Below are positions 1-9,077 of a stretch of DNA of 64,000 bases, one piece after another. The position numbers were made by a program, and so were the translations under genes. The stretch covers positions 86,375 through 150,374 of the forward strand of contig JALCNR010000005.1 in assembly GCA_022649165.1 (NCBI GenBank), read 5' to 3'. The stretch's first letter is position 1. The number at the start of each line of letters is the position of its first letter. Under the pieces are notes generated by a model. It was given only the letters and a program-made list of their open reading frames with translations, searched no databases and had not been told where the DNA came from. The stretch comes from Actinomyces sp. GTDB taxonomy: Bacteria > Actinomycetota > Actinomycetes > Actinomycetales > Actinomycetaceae.

Positions 1-2
1 CC

Positions 3-782
3 GCCGAGATCCAACTGGTCGCGATGCGCGAGTTCATCCCCTGCGCGGTCCTGCCCGCGCGCACGACCGCGGAGCACGGCGGCGTCGACGTCGACATCGT
101 CACCCTGCTGCCCGACGGGCACGGCGCCATGGTGCGCGGCGACGGACGCATCCTGGTGGGGCTCCAGACGCGATTCCACTCCGGCGACCTCTCGCACGAC
201 GCGGGCGGCGCGCTGGCGGCCGCGATCGCCCGCAAGGAGGCGGGCGAGGAGGGCATGGTCTCCGTCGACGTGCGCGACCCCGCGCCGCGCCTGCAGGATC
301 TGCTCGACCCGGCTGTGGCGCCCGACCTGCAGGTCCGCGAGGACTTCGGGTACTGGTTCGACCCCGAGGCGGAGGTCACCCCCGAGATGGAGCAGGCCCT
401 GGAGCGCAACCGCGCCGACGTGGTCCCCACCCGGGCCGTCCCCGGCGTCGAGGGCATGTACTGGTGCGAGATGAACCACACCTTCATCCGCTACGTCACG
501 GACTACCCCGAGTCGCGTCTGTTCACCGCGCTGGCCCGCCTGCAACTGGACGGAACGGCCCGCATCGGGGAGGGATCGCGCTTCGTCGGCGCCTTCCGAG
601 CCTGCGGCCTAGCGATCCCCGTCTTCCAGCTGGAGGACGGCGTGGGCCCCGACGACGTCGCGTCCGACGCCCGTGCGCTCGCCGATGGGCTGGAGGCCGT
701 CCTCGGGGCGGACGAGCCACTGACCCCCGAACTGAGGCGCGTGCGCGACGGGCTGGTCTCCCGCCAGGTGACCATCCGATAG
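3..782 (+). CDS. DUF5926 family protein (5' end outside window)
   Basis: The reading frame is open from the window edge, and residues Ala-Glu-Ile-Gln-Leu-Val-Ala precede the first ATG at 24, so the real start probably lies upstream and this is the C-terminal 250 or so residues. The run 'MREFIPCA' near the start, 'VGLQTRFHSGDLSHD' and 'RLQDLLD' in the middle, and 'FDPE' followed by a charged region resemble the actinobacterial DUF5926 family, which I recognise from memory only. No signal peptide or membrane segment is visible. The function of the family is not known to me. It precedes a glycosyltransferase gene in the same direction after a 96-bp gap that carries that gene's own promoter. Confidence 0.65.
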   Translation, partial: AEIQLVAMREFIPCAVLPARTTAEHGGVDVDIVTLLPDGHGAMVRGDGRILVGLQTRFHSGDLSHDAGGALAAAIARKEAGEEGMVSVDVRDPAPRLQDLLDPAVAPDLQVREDFGYWFDPEAEVTPEMEQALERNRADVVPTRAVPGVEGMYWCEMNHTFIRYVTDYPESRLFTALARLQLDGTARIGEGSRFVGAFRACGLAIPVFQLEDGVGPDDVASDARALADGLEAVLGADEPLTPELRRVRDGLVSRQVTIR

Positions 783-866
783 GGCGGCGCGGGCCCCGTC
801 CTCGCCCCTCGGGGCGGACCCGTCGGTCGAAGCCCGTCGGCGGCCTCCCCGCACGCCGAGTCGGCC

Positions 867-872
867 TAAAAT
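867..872 (+). promoter_or_regulatory. -10 box of a leaderless glycosyltransferase transcript
   Basis: TAAAAT lies exactly 6 bases before the ATG at 879 and no ribosome-binding site separates them, so the transcript probably starts at the start codon. No convincing -35 hexamer is seen. Confidence 0.5.
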
Positions 873-878
873 CGAGGT

Positions 879-1829
879 ATGAACCCCCGCCCCGACCCCC
901 ATCCTCGGGCGACGCGCGACGAGCCGCAGCGGGTTGCGGCCGTCATCCCCGCACACAACGCCGAACGGGACATCGCCTCCACGGTGCGGTCGTGCCGGGC
1001 GATTCCGGGAGTGGATCTGCTGGTCGTGGTCGATGACGGGTCCGAGGACGACACGGGGCGCAATGCGCGCCAGGCCGGCGCCGTGGTGGTGCGCCACTCC
1101 GTGACGCGGGGGCGGGCCTCGGCGATGGAGACGGGCGTCAAGGTGGCCGCGATGCGCGACCGGGCGGACTGGCCGCCCAGGCTGCTGCTTTTCCTCTCGG
1201 CGGACCTGGGGGAATCGGCGGTCGAGGCCTCGGCGCTGGTCGAGGCCGTGATGTCGGGACAGGCCGACTGCGCCTGCGCGGCGCCTCCGGCCGCTTCTCC
1301 GCAGGTCGGACGCACTATGGCGGAGAAGCGGGCGCGCTGGGGAATCCGCCTGATGACGGGGTGGGAGCCGCAGGCGCCCCTGTCCGAGCAACGGTGCCTG
1401 ACGAGGGCGGCGCTGACCTCCGTGATGCCGTTCTCGACCGGATACGGGCTGGAGCCCGGCGAGACCATCGATCTGCTGGTGGCCGGTTTCCGGATGGTCG
1501 AGGTGCCGTGCACCTTCGTGCACCTGGGGTCGGACACGACGATCGGCGAGCTCAACCGCGCCGCGCGTCTGCGCGACGCCCTGCTGGCCATCGAGCAGCG
1601 CCTCCTCCGGGGGGTGCGTCTGCCGGCGAATGTGCGGCGCGCGGCCGCGCGCGCCCAGCGGGCCGGAGTCCCCTATCCGAGCGACGAGGCTCGCGCCCTG
1701 CTGACGGGCGCCGTGGGGGGACCCGGAGGCCCGGGCGGTCCCAGGGGCCCGAGGAGGCCCGGAGGGTCCAGCGGCACCGGGGAACCGGGGAGGTCGGGCC
1801 CCTCTGCCGCCTCGGGCGCGGACTCGTGA
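879..1829 (+). CDS. GT2 glycosyltransferase, glucosyl-3-phosphoglycerate synthase-like
   Basis: The protein has 316 residues. It opens with a GT-A nucleotide-sugar fold: 'VAAVIPAHNAERDIASTV' at about 19-36 and 'VVVDDGSEDDTG' at about 49-60. Further on are 'QRCLTRAAL' and 'TGYGLEPGETIDLL', which correspond to acceptor-domain motifs of GpgS-type enzymes. In mycobacteria gpgS sits close to tagA, and here a Tag glycosylase gene follows directly and overlaps, which supports a GpgS-like role in glucosylglycerate or methylglucose polysaccharide synthesis. Oddities: the expected DxD-type metal motif reads 'FLSADLGES', with Ser in place of the first Asp, and the last 45 residues are a Gly/Pro/Arg collagen-like tail. 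No signal peptide is present. The substrate is inferred, not shown. Confidence 0.6.
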   Translation: MNPRPDPHPRATRDEPQRVAAVIPAHNAERDIASTVRSCRAIPGVDLLVVVDDGSEDDTGRNARQAGAVVVRHSVTRGRASAMETGVKVAAMRDRADWPPRLLLFLSADLGESAVEASALVEAVMSGQADCACAAPPAASPQVGRTMAEKRARWGIRLMTGWEPQAPLSEQRCLTRAALTSVMPFSTGYGLEPGETIDLLVAGFRMVEVPCTFVHLGSDTTIGELNRAARLRDALLAIEQRLLRGVRLPANVRRAAARAQRAGVPYPSDEARALLTGAVGGPGGPGGPRGPRRPGGSSGTGEPGRSGPSAASGADS

Positions 1830-2482
1830 GCGGGGACGCGCCGGAGGGGAACCTCCTCCCGGATCTGCGCGAGGGGGTGTTCGGCCCGGAGGGGCTGGTC
1901 CTCGGCCCGGACGGGCTGGCGCGCCCCGCGTGGGCGGCCAGCGACCCCCTGTTGCGCGAGTACTACGACACCGAGTGGGGACTGCCCGTGCGCGACGAAC
2001 GGGGCGTCTTCGAGCGGCTCAGCCTCGAAGCCTTCCAGTCCGGCCTGTCCTGGTCGACGATCCTGCGCAAGCGGCCGGCGTTTCGAACGGCGTTTCTGAG
2101 GTTCGATCCCGACGCGGTGGCGGCCTTCGGCCCCGCCGACGAGGAGCGGCTGCTGTCCGACGCCGGCATCATCCGCAATCGCGCGAAGATCCGGGCGACG
2201 ATCTCCAACGCCCGGGCGACCGTGGCGCTCCGGGCGTCCCGGCCGGGCGGGCTGGCGGCCCTGGTCTGGTCGTACGCGCCTGAGCGCATGCCCGCGCCGC
2301 GCACCCTGGGGGAGGTCCCGACGCGATCCCCGGAGTCCGAGGCGCTGGCCCGGGAGCTGCGCCGCAGGGGCTTCCGCTTCGTCGGACCGACGACGATGTT
2401 CGCCCTCATGGAGGCCATCGGCGTCGTCGACACCCATCTGGCCGGCGCCCACCGCCCGCGCCCGCGGGCCGCCTCCAGGTGA
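1826..2482 (+). CDS. tag: DNA-3-methyladenine glycosylase I
   Basis: This is base-excision repair of alkylated adenine. The GTG start at 1826 overlaps the preceding stop as GTGA, implying translational coupling, and gives 218 residues. The open frame runs further upstream but has no Tag similarity there. Family features: 'REYYDTEWGLPVRDER' (Tyr-His/Asp-Asp-x-Glu-Trp-Gly segment), 'LEAFQSGLSWSTILRKR' with the helix that holds 3-methyladenine, 'IIRNRAKI', and 'GFRFVGPTTMFALMEAIG' near the C terminus. The usual zinc-binding N-terminal Cys and C-terminal His-x3-Cys of E. coli Tag are not obvious here; the C-terminal part reads 'GVVDTHLAGAHR'. The gene ends 3 bases from the convergent copA stop. 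Confidence 0.88.
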   Translation: MSGDAPEGNLLPDLREGVFGPEGLVLGPDGLARPAWAASDPLLREYYDTEWGLPVRDERGVFERLSLEAFQSGLSWSTILRKRPAFRTAFLRFDPDAVAAFGPADEERLLSDAGIIRNRAKIRATISNARATVALRASRPGGLAALVWSYAPERMPAPRTLGEVPTRSPESEALARELRRRGFRFVGPTTMFALMEAIGVVDTHLAGAHRPRPRAASR

Positions 2483-2485
2483 GGG

Positions 2486-5047
2486 TCAGCCGGCGCGGCG
2501 CAGCCTCAGCGAGTTCAGCACGACGAACACCGAGGAGAAGGCCATCGCCGCGGCCGCGATCATGGGATTGAGCAGGCCGGCGATGGCGAGGGGGACCATC
2601 GCCACGTTGTAGAAGAACGCCCAGAACAGGTTCTGCTTGATGACGCGCAGCGTTTGCCGCGACACGCGGATGGCGGTGGCCGCCGCCGTCAGCTCGGAGT
2701 TGACCAGCGTGATGTCCGCGACCTGGATCGCGACGTCGGTTCCCGATCCCATCGCGATACCGAGCCCCCGGTTCCCGGCCTGGGCCAGCGCGGCCGCGTC
2801 GTTGACGCCGTCTCCGACCATGGCGACGACGCGGCCCTGGTCCTGCAGCGACCTGACGACGTCGCGCTTCTGGTCGGGCATGACCTGCGCGATGACGCGC
2901 TCGATGCCGACCTGCCTGGCCACGTGCTCGGCTGCCGCCTGGTTGTCGCCGGTGAGCAGCACCGGCTCGATTCCGAGCTCCCGCAGCTGTCCGATCGCCG
3001 CGGCGGAGGTCGGCTTGACGGTGTCGCGCACCACCAGCACCGCATGCGCGGCGGCGCCGGCCAGATGCCCGGGGAGGACGCGCTCGCGGCGCGGGGCGGG
3101 ATCCGCCGCCGGGCCGCTCGCCGCTCCGGGGAGCGCACTCCCCGACGAGGGCGCCGCCGCGGACTCCGTCAGGATCCCCGGCCGGGTCTCCGACCGCGAT
3201 CTGACGATCCCGTGGTAGCCGGCGTTGTCGACGACCTCCTCCAGCTGCGCGTCGGTGTAGGGCCGGTCCAGGGTGATCGTCGCCGACTCCGTGGCCAGGT
3301 TGACGGAGGCGGAGACGCCCGGCAGCTTCCCGAGCTTGCGTTCGACGCGCCCCACGCAGGAGGCGCAGGTCATGCCCTGGACGTCCATGTCGACGCGGAC
3401 GAGCGCGGGGTCCTCGGCGGGGATCCCCCCGGAGGGGGCGTCGTCGGCGGGACGCCGCCCGGTGCCCGGGGCGATGCGGGCGGCCTCGGCGCCGATGCCG
3501 GCCTCCGGGTCGTCGGCCCAGCCGGGCACCGTGGCCAGGAGCACCGCGGAGGCGCCGGAGCCCTCGGCCTCCCGTGCCGCGTCCGCCAGCTCCCCGGGCA
3601 CCTCCACGCCCAGGCCACGCAGCCAGGACAGCCGCCCGACCAGGGCCAGGATGCCGCCCTGGCCGCGGTCGGAGCGGACCAGCGCGGACACCCCCGCCCC
3701 GGCGTGGTTCGTGAAGGCGGCGACCGGGGCGGCCTCCACCCCGGAGGCGCGGACGCCCGCGACGATGGCCCGGGCCATCGGATGCTCGGAGGGGGACTCG
3801 ACGCCGGCGGCCACGGCCAGCAGGCGGTCCTGGGCGTCCTCGTCGCCCGGGGCGGTGACGACCCGTTCCAGGCTCATGCGTCCCGTGGTGACGGTGCCGG
3901 TCTTGTCCAGGACCATGGTGTCGATGGCGCGGGTCTGCTCGAGGATCTCGGCGGACTTGATGACGATGCCCAGCTGCGAGGCGCGGCCGGACCCGACCAG
4001 CAGGGCTGTGGGCGTGGCTAGGCCCAGGGCGCAGGGGCAGGCGACCACCAGGACGGCGACCGCGGCGGTGATCGCGGCCTGGGCGCCCGCGCCGCTCGCC
4101 AGCCAGCCGATGAGCGTGGCCGCGGAGATCGCCATGATCACGGGCACGAAAACGGAGGAGATCCTGTCCGCCAGCCGCTGGACGGGCGCCTTGCCGGCTT
4201 GCGCCTCGGTGACCAGGCGGCCGATCTGGGCCAGCGTCGTCTCGCCGCCGACACGGGTCGCGCGCACCACGAGCGACCCCCAGGTGTTGACCGTGGCGCC
4301 GGTGACTTCGTCCCCGGGCGAGACGTCGGCGGGGACGGACTCGCCGGTCAGCATCGAGGCGTCCAGCGCGGAGGATCCGTCCTCGACGCGTCCATCCGTG
4401 GCGACCTTCTCACCGGGGCGGACGAGGAAGAGATCGCCGACCTGCAGTTCCGCGACGGGGATCCGTTCCTCGGATCGGGAGCCGTCCTCGTCGACGCGGA
4501 GGCGCGTGGCCTCCTTCGCGCCGAGTTCCAGCAGCGAGCGCAGCGCGTCGCCCGCGCGGTAGCGGGTGCGCGCCTCGGCCAGGCGCCCGACGAGCAGGAA
4601 GACCACGATGACGCAGGCGCCCTCGAAGTAGATCTCGGCGTGGCCGCCGCCGGCGGCCGTGCGCGGGACCAGCGACATCTGCATGCGCATGCCGAGCATT
4701 CCGGCGCCGCCGAACAGCAGCGCCCACCAGCTCCACAGCGTGGAGGCGATGACGCCCAGGCTCACCAGCGTGTCCATCGTGGTCGAGCCGTGGACCCCCG
4801 CCTGGAACGCCGCGCGGTGGAAGGGCCACGCGCCCCACGTCACCACCGGGACCGACAGCACGGCGACCACCCATTGCCAGCCCGTGAACTGCAACGGGGG
4901 GACCATGGCCAGGATGACGATCACCAGGGTCGGGCCGGCGGTGACGAGGAGGCGGCGGCGCAGCATCTCGGCGCGCGCCCTGGCCCCCTCCCCGACCTGT
5001 CGGGTGGCGTGTGCGCTGTGGGCGGCGGGTGCGGACGGGGTGGACAT
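2486..5047 (-). CDS. copA: Copper-exporting P1B-type ATPase with internal HMA domain
   Basis: The protein has 853 residues and pumps Cu(I) out of the cytoplasm. Visible parts in order: paired N-terminal membrane helices (about 30-180), actuator TGES at 234-237, the membrane CPC metal site at 337-339, phosphorylated Asp in DKTGT at 381, the nucleotide-domain 'SEHP' with His 422, and the hinge GDGVND at 745-750. The N terminus has no metal-binding domain. Instead, an HMA domain with GMTCASC (Cys 561 and 564), about residues 553-620, flanked by Ala/Pro/Gly-rich linkers, sits between the end of the nucleotide domain and the return to the P domain ('[10 protein letters not shown]'). The start at 5047 was chosen because upstream codons are not ATPase-like. 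It is the third gene of csoR-copZ-copA. Confidence 0.92.
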   Translation of the reverse strand: MSTPSAPAAHSAHATRQVGEGARARAEMLRRRLLVTAGPTLVIVILAMVPPLQFTGWQWVVAVLSVPVVTWGAWPFHRAAFQAGVHGSTTMDTLVSLGVIASTLWSWWALLFGGAGMLGMRMQMSLVPRTAAGGGHAEIYFEGACVIVVFLLVGRLAEARTRYRAGDALRSLLELGAKEATRLRVDEDGSRSEERIPVAELQVGDLFLVRPGEKVATDGRVEDGSSALDASMLTGESVPADVSPGDEVTGATVNTWGSLVVRATRVGGETTLAQIGRLVTEAQAGKAPVQRLADRISSVFVPVIMAISAATLIGWLASGAGAQAAITAAVAVLVVACPCALGLATPTALLVGSGRASQLGIVIKSAEILEQTRAIDTMVLDKTGTVTTGRMSLERVVTAPGDEDAQDRLLAVAAGVESPSEHPMARAIVAGVRASGVEAAPVAAFTNHAGAGVSALVRSDRGQGGILALVGRLSWLRGLGVEVPGELADAAREAEGSGASAVLLATVPGWADDPEAGIGAEAARIAPGTGRRPADDAPSGGIPAEDPALVRVDMDVQGMTCASCVGRVERKLGKLPGVSASVNLATESATITLDRPYTDAQLEEVVDNAGYHGIVRSRSETRPGILTESAAAPSSGSALPGAASGPAADPAPRRERVLPGHLAGAAAHAVLVVRDTVKPTSAAAIGQLRELGIEPVLLTGDNQAAAEHVARQVGIERVIAQVMPDQKRDVVRSLQDQGRVVAMVGDGVNDAAALAQAGNRGLGIAMGSGTDVAIQVADITLVNSELTAAATAIRVSRQTLRVIKQNLFWAFFYNVAMVPLAIAGLLNPMIAAAAMAFSSVFVVLNSLRLRRAG

Positions 5048-5148
5048 GTCGGATCGCGTCCTGACGGTGAGGGGCGGCGAGGGCCGGGCGGCGTCCGGCC
5101 CGTGGGAAGGGCCCTCCCCTGGAAGGAGAGGGGACCGGTTCCGGGAGA

Positions 5149-5388
5149 TCAGAAGTCGCGGGCGACGCCGACGAGGTCGTAGCCGGCCTCGGAGACGGCA
5201 GCGCGGAGGTCGTCGTCGTTCACGCCCTGGTCGGTGACGACGGTGACCTTGGAGGTCCCCCCCGAGTTCAGGATGACGTCGACGTTCTGGACGCCGGGGA
5301 CCTCCTTGAGCTCCTCGGTGACGGAGGCGACGCAATGCGAGCAGGTCATGCCCGTGACGGAGAGCTCCACGGTGCGATCGATGGCCAT
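5149..5388 (-). CDS. copZ: Copper chaperone, heavy-metal-associated domain protein
   Basis: This 79-residue protein is a single ferredoxin-like HMA domain. The metal motif is GMTCSHC near residues 13-19, followed by '[19 protein letters not shown]', typical of CopZ-type chaperones that carry Cu(I) to CopA. It lies between csoR and copA on the same strand, 50 bases after csoR and 101 before copA, so an operon is likely. A ribosome-binding purine stretch precedes the ATG. It supplies a free metal-binding domain to an ATPase that lacks one at its own N terminus. Confidence 0.9.
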   Translation of the reverse strand: MAIDRTVELSVTGMTCSHCVASVTEELKEVPGVQNVDVILNSGGTSKVTVVTDQGVNDDDLRAAVSEAGYDLVGVARDF

Positions 5389-5438
5389 GATGTGTGTCCT
5401 TCTGTGGGGAGATGGTGGGTGGGGCGACGGGGAGGGCG

Positions 5439-5720
5439 TCAGGACTTCACCAGCCGGGCGATGGCGTGAGTGGCCTCCTGGACCTTCTCGCGCCCCTCCT
5501 CGTCGGAGCGTTTCGCCGCGTCGACGACGCAGTGGTTGATGTGGTCCTCGAGCAGGCAGAGCGCCACGGAGTCCAGCGCGCTCTGGATCGCCGAGATCTG
5601 GGTGAGGACGTCGATGCAGTAGGTGTCCTCGGAGATCATGCGCTGGACGCCGCGGACCTGCCCCTCGATGCGGCGGAGCCGCGTGAGGTACTGATCGGTG
5701 GATCCGTGGTATCCCGCCAT
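5439..5720 (-). CDS. csoR: CsoR-family copper-sensing transcriptional repressor
   Basis: The protein has 93 residues, the usual size of DUF156/CsoR repressors, and is all-helical. The Cu(I) ligands can be read directly: Cys35 in 'TYCIDVL', His60 and Cys64 in 'EDHINHC', matching the Cys-His-Cys triad of M. tuberculosis CsoR. The N-terminal '[19 protein letters not shown]' is the conserved DNA-binding and tetramer helix. The ATG at 5720 has an AGGAGG ribosome-binding site a few bases upstream; the longer open frame above it is a shadow. It heads csoR-copZ-copA, and a palindromic operator lies 61 bases upstream. Confidence 0.93.
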   Translation of the reverse strand: MAGYHGSTDQYLTRLRRIEGQVRGVQRMISEDTYCIDVLTQISAIQSALDSVALCLLEDHINHCVVDAAKRSDEEGREKVQEATHAIARLVKS

Positions 5721-5780
5721 TGACCGCCTCCTGGTCGGTGTCGGAGACCGGGGCGGCGCCCCGGCCAGGACACCATGAAT

Positions 5781-5797
5781 ATACCCGTGGGGGGTAT
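5781..5797 (-). promoter_or_regulatory. CsoR operator
   Basis: ATACCC-GTGGG-GGGTAT is a perfect 6+5+6 inverted repeat with the GC-rich core and flanking TA steps typical of CsoR boxes. It lies in the divergent gap between csoR and the hydrolase gene at 5934, so it may control both directions. Copper binding by CsoR should release it. Confidence 0.75.
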
Positions 5798-5933
5798 TCG
5801 AGTCAAACGCCGGGCCAGAGGGCCCCGGGGCTCGGGCCCGATCGTCTGGACCCGCCCCCTGTCGTGGGCCGGGCGGCGCGCGGATACGCTGGGAGGCGTC
5901 GGCGCAGCGGGCCCGAGCACGGGGAGGAGGACC

Positions 5934-7589
5934 ATGACACGCTCCTGGTACTACGGCCCCCGCCGCGTCCCCCAGGCCTTTCCCCCCTCCTATGTCCGGC
6001 TGCGTGTCCTGCCGCTGGTGCCGCCGATGCTCGCCAACGCTGCGATGACGCTGATCGCCGAGGCGCCGGTCCTGCCCGAGGACCTGCGGGAGCAGGCCCG
6101 GAGGCGCTCCGAGTCCGCCGGCGCTCGGATCCTGGAGGACTCCCAGCGCCTCTTCTTCGACGAGCCGGGCCTGGACACGCTGCTCATTCGCTCGGTGTCC
6201 TCGTTGTCCCGGCGCGTCACGCAGGCGGGCCGGGCCTATCTGGGGGCCCGTGTCGGCCTGGGCCTCGATCGGGACGGCCGTGCGGCGGCCATGCTCCGCT
6301 TGGTGCCGACGCGCGGATACGACGCGCTGATGACCTCGGCGCTGGCCATCGGCACCGCACTGGGGCATTTCCGGGGCGGCGCGGTGCACGCGCAGGCTTT
6401 CTTCGACTCGCTCGCCGCCGGAGGCCCGGCGTCGGCGGCCCCCGGCCCGAACCTGCCGCTGCCCGCGGGGCATCCCGTGCCCGCGGTGCGTCGCTTCGGG
6501 GCGCCGCGCTCGCTGGGCGACATGGCCGCCGATATCGACGACCTCTACTTCGCGATGGCCTACGGGCAGGCGGTCAAGGTGACGCGCGTGGGCCCCTCGG
6601 GTCGCGACGCCCCCCGGGCCGGACGAGGGCGGCGCTGGCTGGTCTCGATCACCGGGACGGACCACTGGGACCTGGACTCCACGCCGAACCCCTCTGACCT
6701 CGAGTCGAACATCCGCGAGGTTCTCAACGTGCCCTCGGCCGCGAGGGTCGGCGTCGTGCGCGCCCTCCACGAGGCGATGCGCGCCGACGGCGTGCCCGCC
6801 GACCAGTGGTCGGCCGAGCCGGTCCTGGCCGTCGGACACTCGCAGGGCGGAATGGTGGCGACAGCGCTTGCGGCGGCGGATCCCCCGGATGCCGGGGTCA
6901 GGGTCATCGGCGTGCTCACCATGGGCACGCCGAGCCGCCGGCTGCGCATCCGCGACGATGTCGCGATGCTGGCGGTCGCCCACGACCAGGACGTGGTCCC
7001 CGCGATCGACGGGACGCCGGCGCGCGCCCCCGACCGTCGCGTCATGGTGGGGCGCCGGCTGGTCAGGCCGCGTCAGGGGCCGCTGTACTACGCGCACTCC
7101 TCGGCGACCTACACGGAGACGGTCCGCCACATCGAACGCCGCTCGCAGGTGGCGCCGTGGGGCCGGGTCGACCGGACGGTGGAGGAACTCCGCTCCCATC
7201 TGCCCCGCGGCGACGAGCCGACGCGCGTCCTGCTCTTCGACGTATGGCAGGATCTGCTCGAGCCGCGCCGCGGCAGCACCTGGCGGACCTATGTCGAACT
7301 GGATCGGCCCGAGTGGCAGCCGGCGGAGTTCGCGGAGAACTGGTCGCCGAATCCGCTGGTGCCCAGGCCCCTGCCGAGGGTCCCCTCCGTCATCGAGGAG
7401 CTCCACGGGGCCGTGACCGGGGCTGTCGGGGCGGTCGCCGGGATCTCCCGGCGCGTTCCGTCGCGCGGGGAGGACGCTGGGAGCGGGGGCGAGGGCGCCG
7501 CGGCGGACGGGACGGCGCCCGACGGGCGCGACGACGGCCATGACGACCAGGGGCGGGGCGCGGACGCCCTGCTCGGTGAGGAGCGATGA
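5934..7589 (+). CDS. Alpha/beta hydrolase-fold protein (GHSQGG), unknown substrate
   Basis: The protein has 551 residues. The ATG at 5934 follows a strong purine-rich site (GGGGAGGAGG); the frame upstream overlaps the CsoR operator. The clear motif is the nucleophile elbow GHSQGG with Ser303, in a segment 'VLAVGHSQGGMVATALAAAD', preceded by 'RRWLVSITGTDHWDLDS', which resembles the PGAP1/lipase-type fold. A later Asp and His to complete a triad are plausible ('DQDVVPAID', 'YAHSSATYTE') but not assigned. The first 200 residues are helical and Ala/Arg-rich, without a signal peptide. The same layout occurs in the protein at 18973-20742. The downstream gene overlaps by 4 bases. Confidence 0.65.
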   Translation: MTRSWYYGPRRVPQAFPPSYVRLRVLPLVPPMLANAAMTLIAEAPVLPEDLREQARRRSESAGARILEDSQRLFFDEPGLDTLLIRSVSSLSRRVTQAGRAYLGARVGLGLDRDGRAAAMLRLVPTRGYDALMTSALAIGTALGHFRGGAVHAQAFFDSLAAGGPASAAPGPNLPLPAGHPVPAVRRFGAPRSLGDMAADIDDLYFAMAYGQAVKVTRVGPSGRDAPRAGRGRRWLVSITGTDHWDLDSTPNPSDLESNIREVLNVPSAARVGVVRALHEAMRADGVPADQWSAEPVLAVGHSQGGMVATALAAADPPDAGVRVIGVLTMGTPSRRLRIRDDVAMLAVAHDQDVVPAIDGTPARAPDRRVMVGRRLVRPRQGPLYYAHSSATYTETVRHIERRSQVAPWGRVDRTVEELRSHLPRGDEPTRVLLFDVWQDLLEPRRGSTWRTYVELDRPEWQPAEFAENWSPNPLVPRPLPRVPSVIEELHGAVTGAVGAVAGISRRVPSRGEDAGSGGEGAAADGTAPDGRDDGHDDQGRGADALLGEER

Positions 7590-8356
7590 TGGCGACACAC
7601 GGTGGGAGGGGGCGCTCCGGCGCCTCGGGCGAGGGAATCCGCTCGATCCTGCGGGCGATGAGGTCGTCCATGCCGGTGAACAAGGGAGCCGCTGGAGCGC
7701 CGGGCGGTCGGCGCCTCCCGCAGATCGACAACCCGGTGATCGTCGGCGCCGTCGGCCTGGGACTGCTCGGGGCGGGGGCGGCTGTGCGGACGCTGCGTCC
7801 CCGGGGCCGGCGCGGACGCGAGGAGAGGTTCCGCCAGCGCATCGCCGAGGCTCTGGCCCGCGGGCGGGGCGTCCCGGAGGGCGGCGGAGACGCGGGCGGG
7901 CCCGGCGCGGAGCTCGGCCTCTCCCCGGAGGACCTGGAGGTCCGAGTCGAGGAGTCCTTCGGCAGGCCGACGCTGGTCAGCGTCGATGTGCGGGTGGACC
8001 GCGAGGGGCTCGCCCGGGCGGCAGACGGCGGCGCGGCCACCCCGGCGGACGCCGTTCTGCTCGACCTGCTGGATCGGATCGCGCGCGCCGCCTGGGACAA
8101 TCCGGAGGTCGCGCCCGTCGCGGTGCGCGGGCGGATCACGCTGAACGTCGAGGGCGAGGGCGAGGGCGAGGGCGAGGGCGATGCGGTCGTGGCGCCGGGC
8201 GCGGACGGACCGTCGGCGCCGGGCGCGCCCGCCGGGGGAGGCCCCCGCGTCCTGGCCGACATGACGGCGCTGGGCTTCCCCGATGAGATCGCCCGGCCCG
8301 GCGACCTCTACGATCGCTACGGCGCTCCCGCCTCCGACCCGGCCTGGAGGCCGTGA
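7586..8356 (+). CDS. Hypothetical single-pass membrane protein
   Basis: I do not recognise this 256-residue protein. It overlaps the hydrolase gene (ATGA), so the two are probably translated together. The first 50 residues are basic and Gly-rich, and one likely transmembrane segment lies at about residues 53-70 ('VIVGAVGLGLLGAGAAV'). A soluble domain with 'LEVRVEESFGRPTLVSVDVRVD' and 'LLDLLDRIARAAWDNPEVAPV' follows. A run of five Gly-Glu-type repeats (bases 8150-8179) and a Gly/Pro-rich linker precede a C-terminal segment 'ALGFPDEIARPGDLYDRYG'. It might anchor or assist the hydrolase; that is inference from coupling alone. Confidence 0.6.
   Translation: MMATHGGRGRSGASGEGIRSILRAMRSSMPVNKGAAGAPGGRRLPQIDNPVIVGAVGLGLLGAGAAVRTLRPRGRRGREERFRQRIAEALARGRGVPEGGGDAGGPGAELGLSPEDLEVRVEESFGRPTLVSVDVRVDREGLARAADGGAATPADAVLLDLLDRIARAAWDNPEVAPVAVRGRITLNVEGEGEGEGEGDAVVAPGADGPSAPGAPAGGGPRVLADMTALGFPDEIARPGDLYDRYGAPASDPAWRP
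8150..8179 (+). repeat. Hexanucleotide tandem repeat (GAGGGC)x5
   Basis: Five perfect copies of GAGGGC lie inside the gene at 7586-8356 and encode alternating Glu-Gly. Copy-number change would lengthen or shorten the protein by two residues without shifting the frame. Confidence 0.9.
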
Positions 8357-8382
8357 GGCCGGCCCTGTGTTCCCGGCTCGAC

Positions 8383-8410
8383 GGCGGTTCCGCGGCGTCG
8401 CGGAACCGCC
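8383..8410 (+). terminator. Hairpin after the hydrolase operon
   Basis: A perfect 12-bp stem (GGCGGTTCCGCG pairing with its complement) with a 4-base loop starts 27 bases after the stop at 8356. It lacks a clear T tract, as is common for high-GC actinobacterial terminators. Between it and 8605 I see no further gene; the AT-richer stretch around 8545-8600 probably held the promoter of the GH13 gene. Confidence 0.6.
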
Positions 8411-9077
8411 GCATGATCGGCACCTCGCTCGGATTCTCGACGCACGGCTCTGGTATGCGACCGCGTCCCCGTTCCGAGTCCGAGATCTGTCGGCGCCGCC
8501 CTCGGCGATGTCTCTCGGAGCCTCCTGACGGATGCTTCGCCGAGTGATCAGATCGGTGCAATAGACAATGCAACACAGAAGCATGGTCTCAGAGCAGGGA
8601 ATCAATGGTGATGTCGGTCGTGACGTCCAGTGCCGAGTGGTAGCGCGACGCCGTGACCTATCAGGTCTATCTCCGCTCCTTCAAGGACGGATCCGGGGAT
8701 GGGATCGGTGACCTCCGTGGTCTCCGAGAGGGGCTGCCGGCGATCGTCGACCTGGGCTGCGACGCGATCTGGCTCAATCCCAGCTACCCCTCGCCTCAGA
8801 GGGACCTGGGCTACGACATCGCGGACTACCGCTCTGTCGACCCGGCCTATGGGACATTGGCCGATTTCGACGCGGTTGTCGCAGAAGCCCACGAACTCGG
8901 CCTGCGCGTCGTGATGGACATCGTGACGAACCACTGCTCGGTCGAACACCCGTGGTTCCAATCGGCTCTCGCGGCGGCGCCTGGAAGCCGGTCGAGAAGT
9001 CGCTTCCTGTGGAGAGCGACGGACAGCCCGGACAGTGGTGCCTCCATTCCTTCGACTCCTCGCAGCCGGACTTCAAC

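Noticed and set aside
2637..5237. Long open frames on the plus strand over copA
   Set aside because: They are shadows of the high-GC minus-strand gene; they lack family motifs and overlap an intact P-type ATPase.
8150..8179. (GAGGGC)x5 as a phase-variation switch
   Set aside because: The unit is six bases, so copy changes keep the frame and cannot turn the gene off.
8545..8600. Possible LacI operator TGCAAT...ATGCA before the GH13 remnant
   Set aside because: The halves are not a proper palindrome, and both regulator and target are broken.
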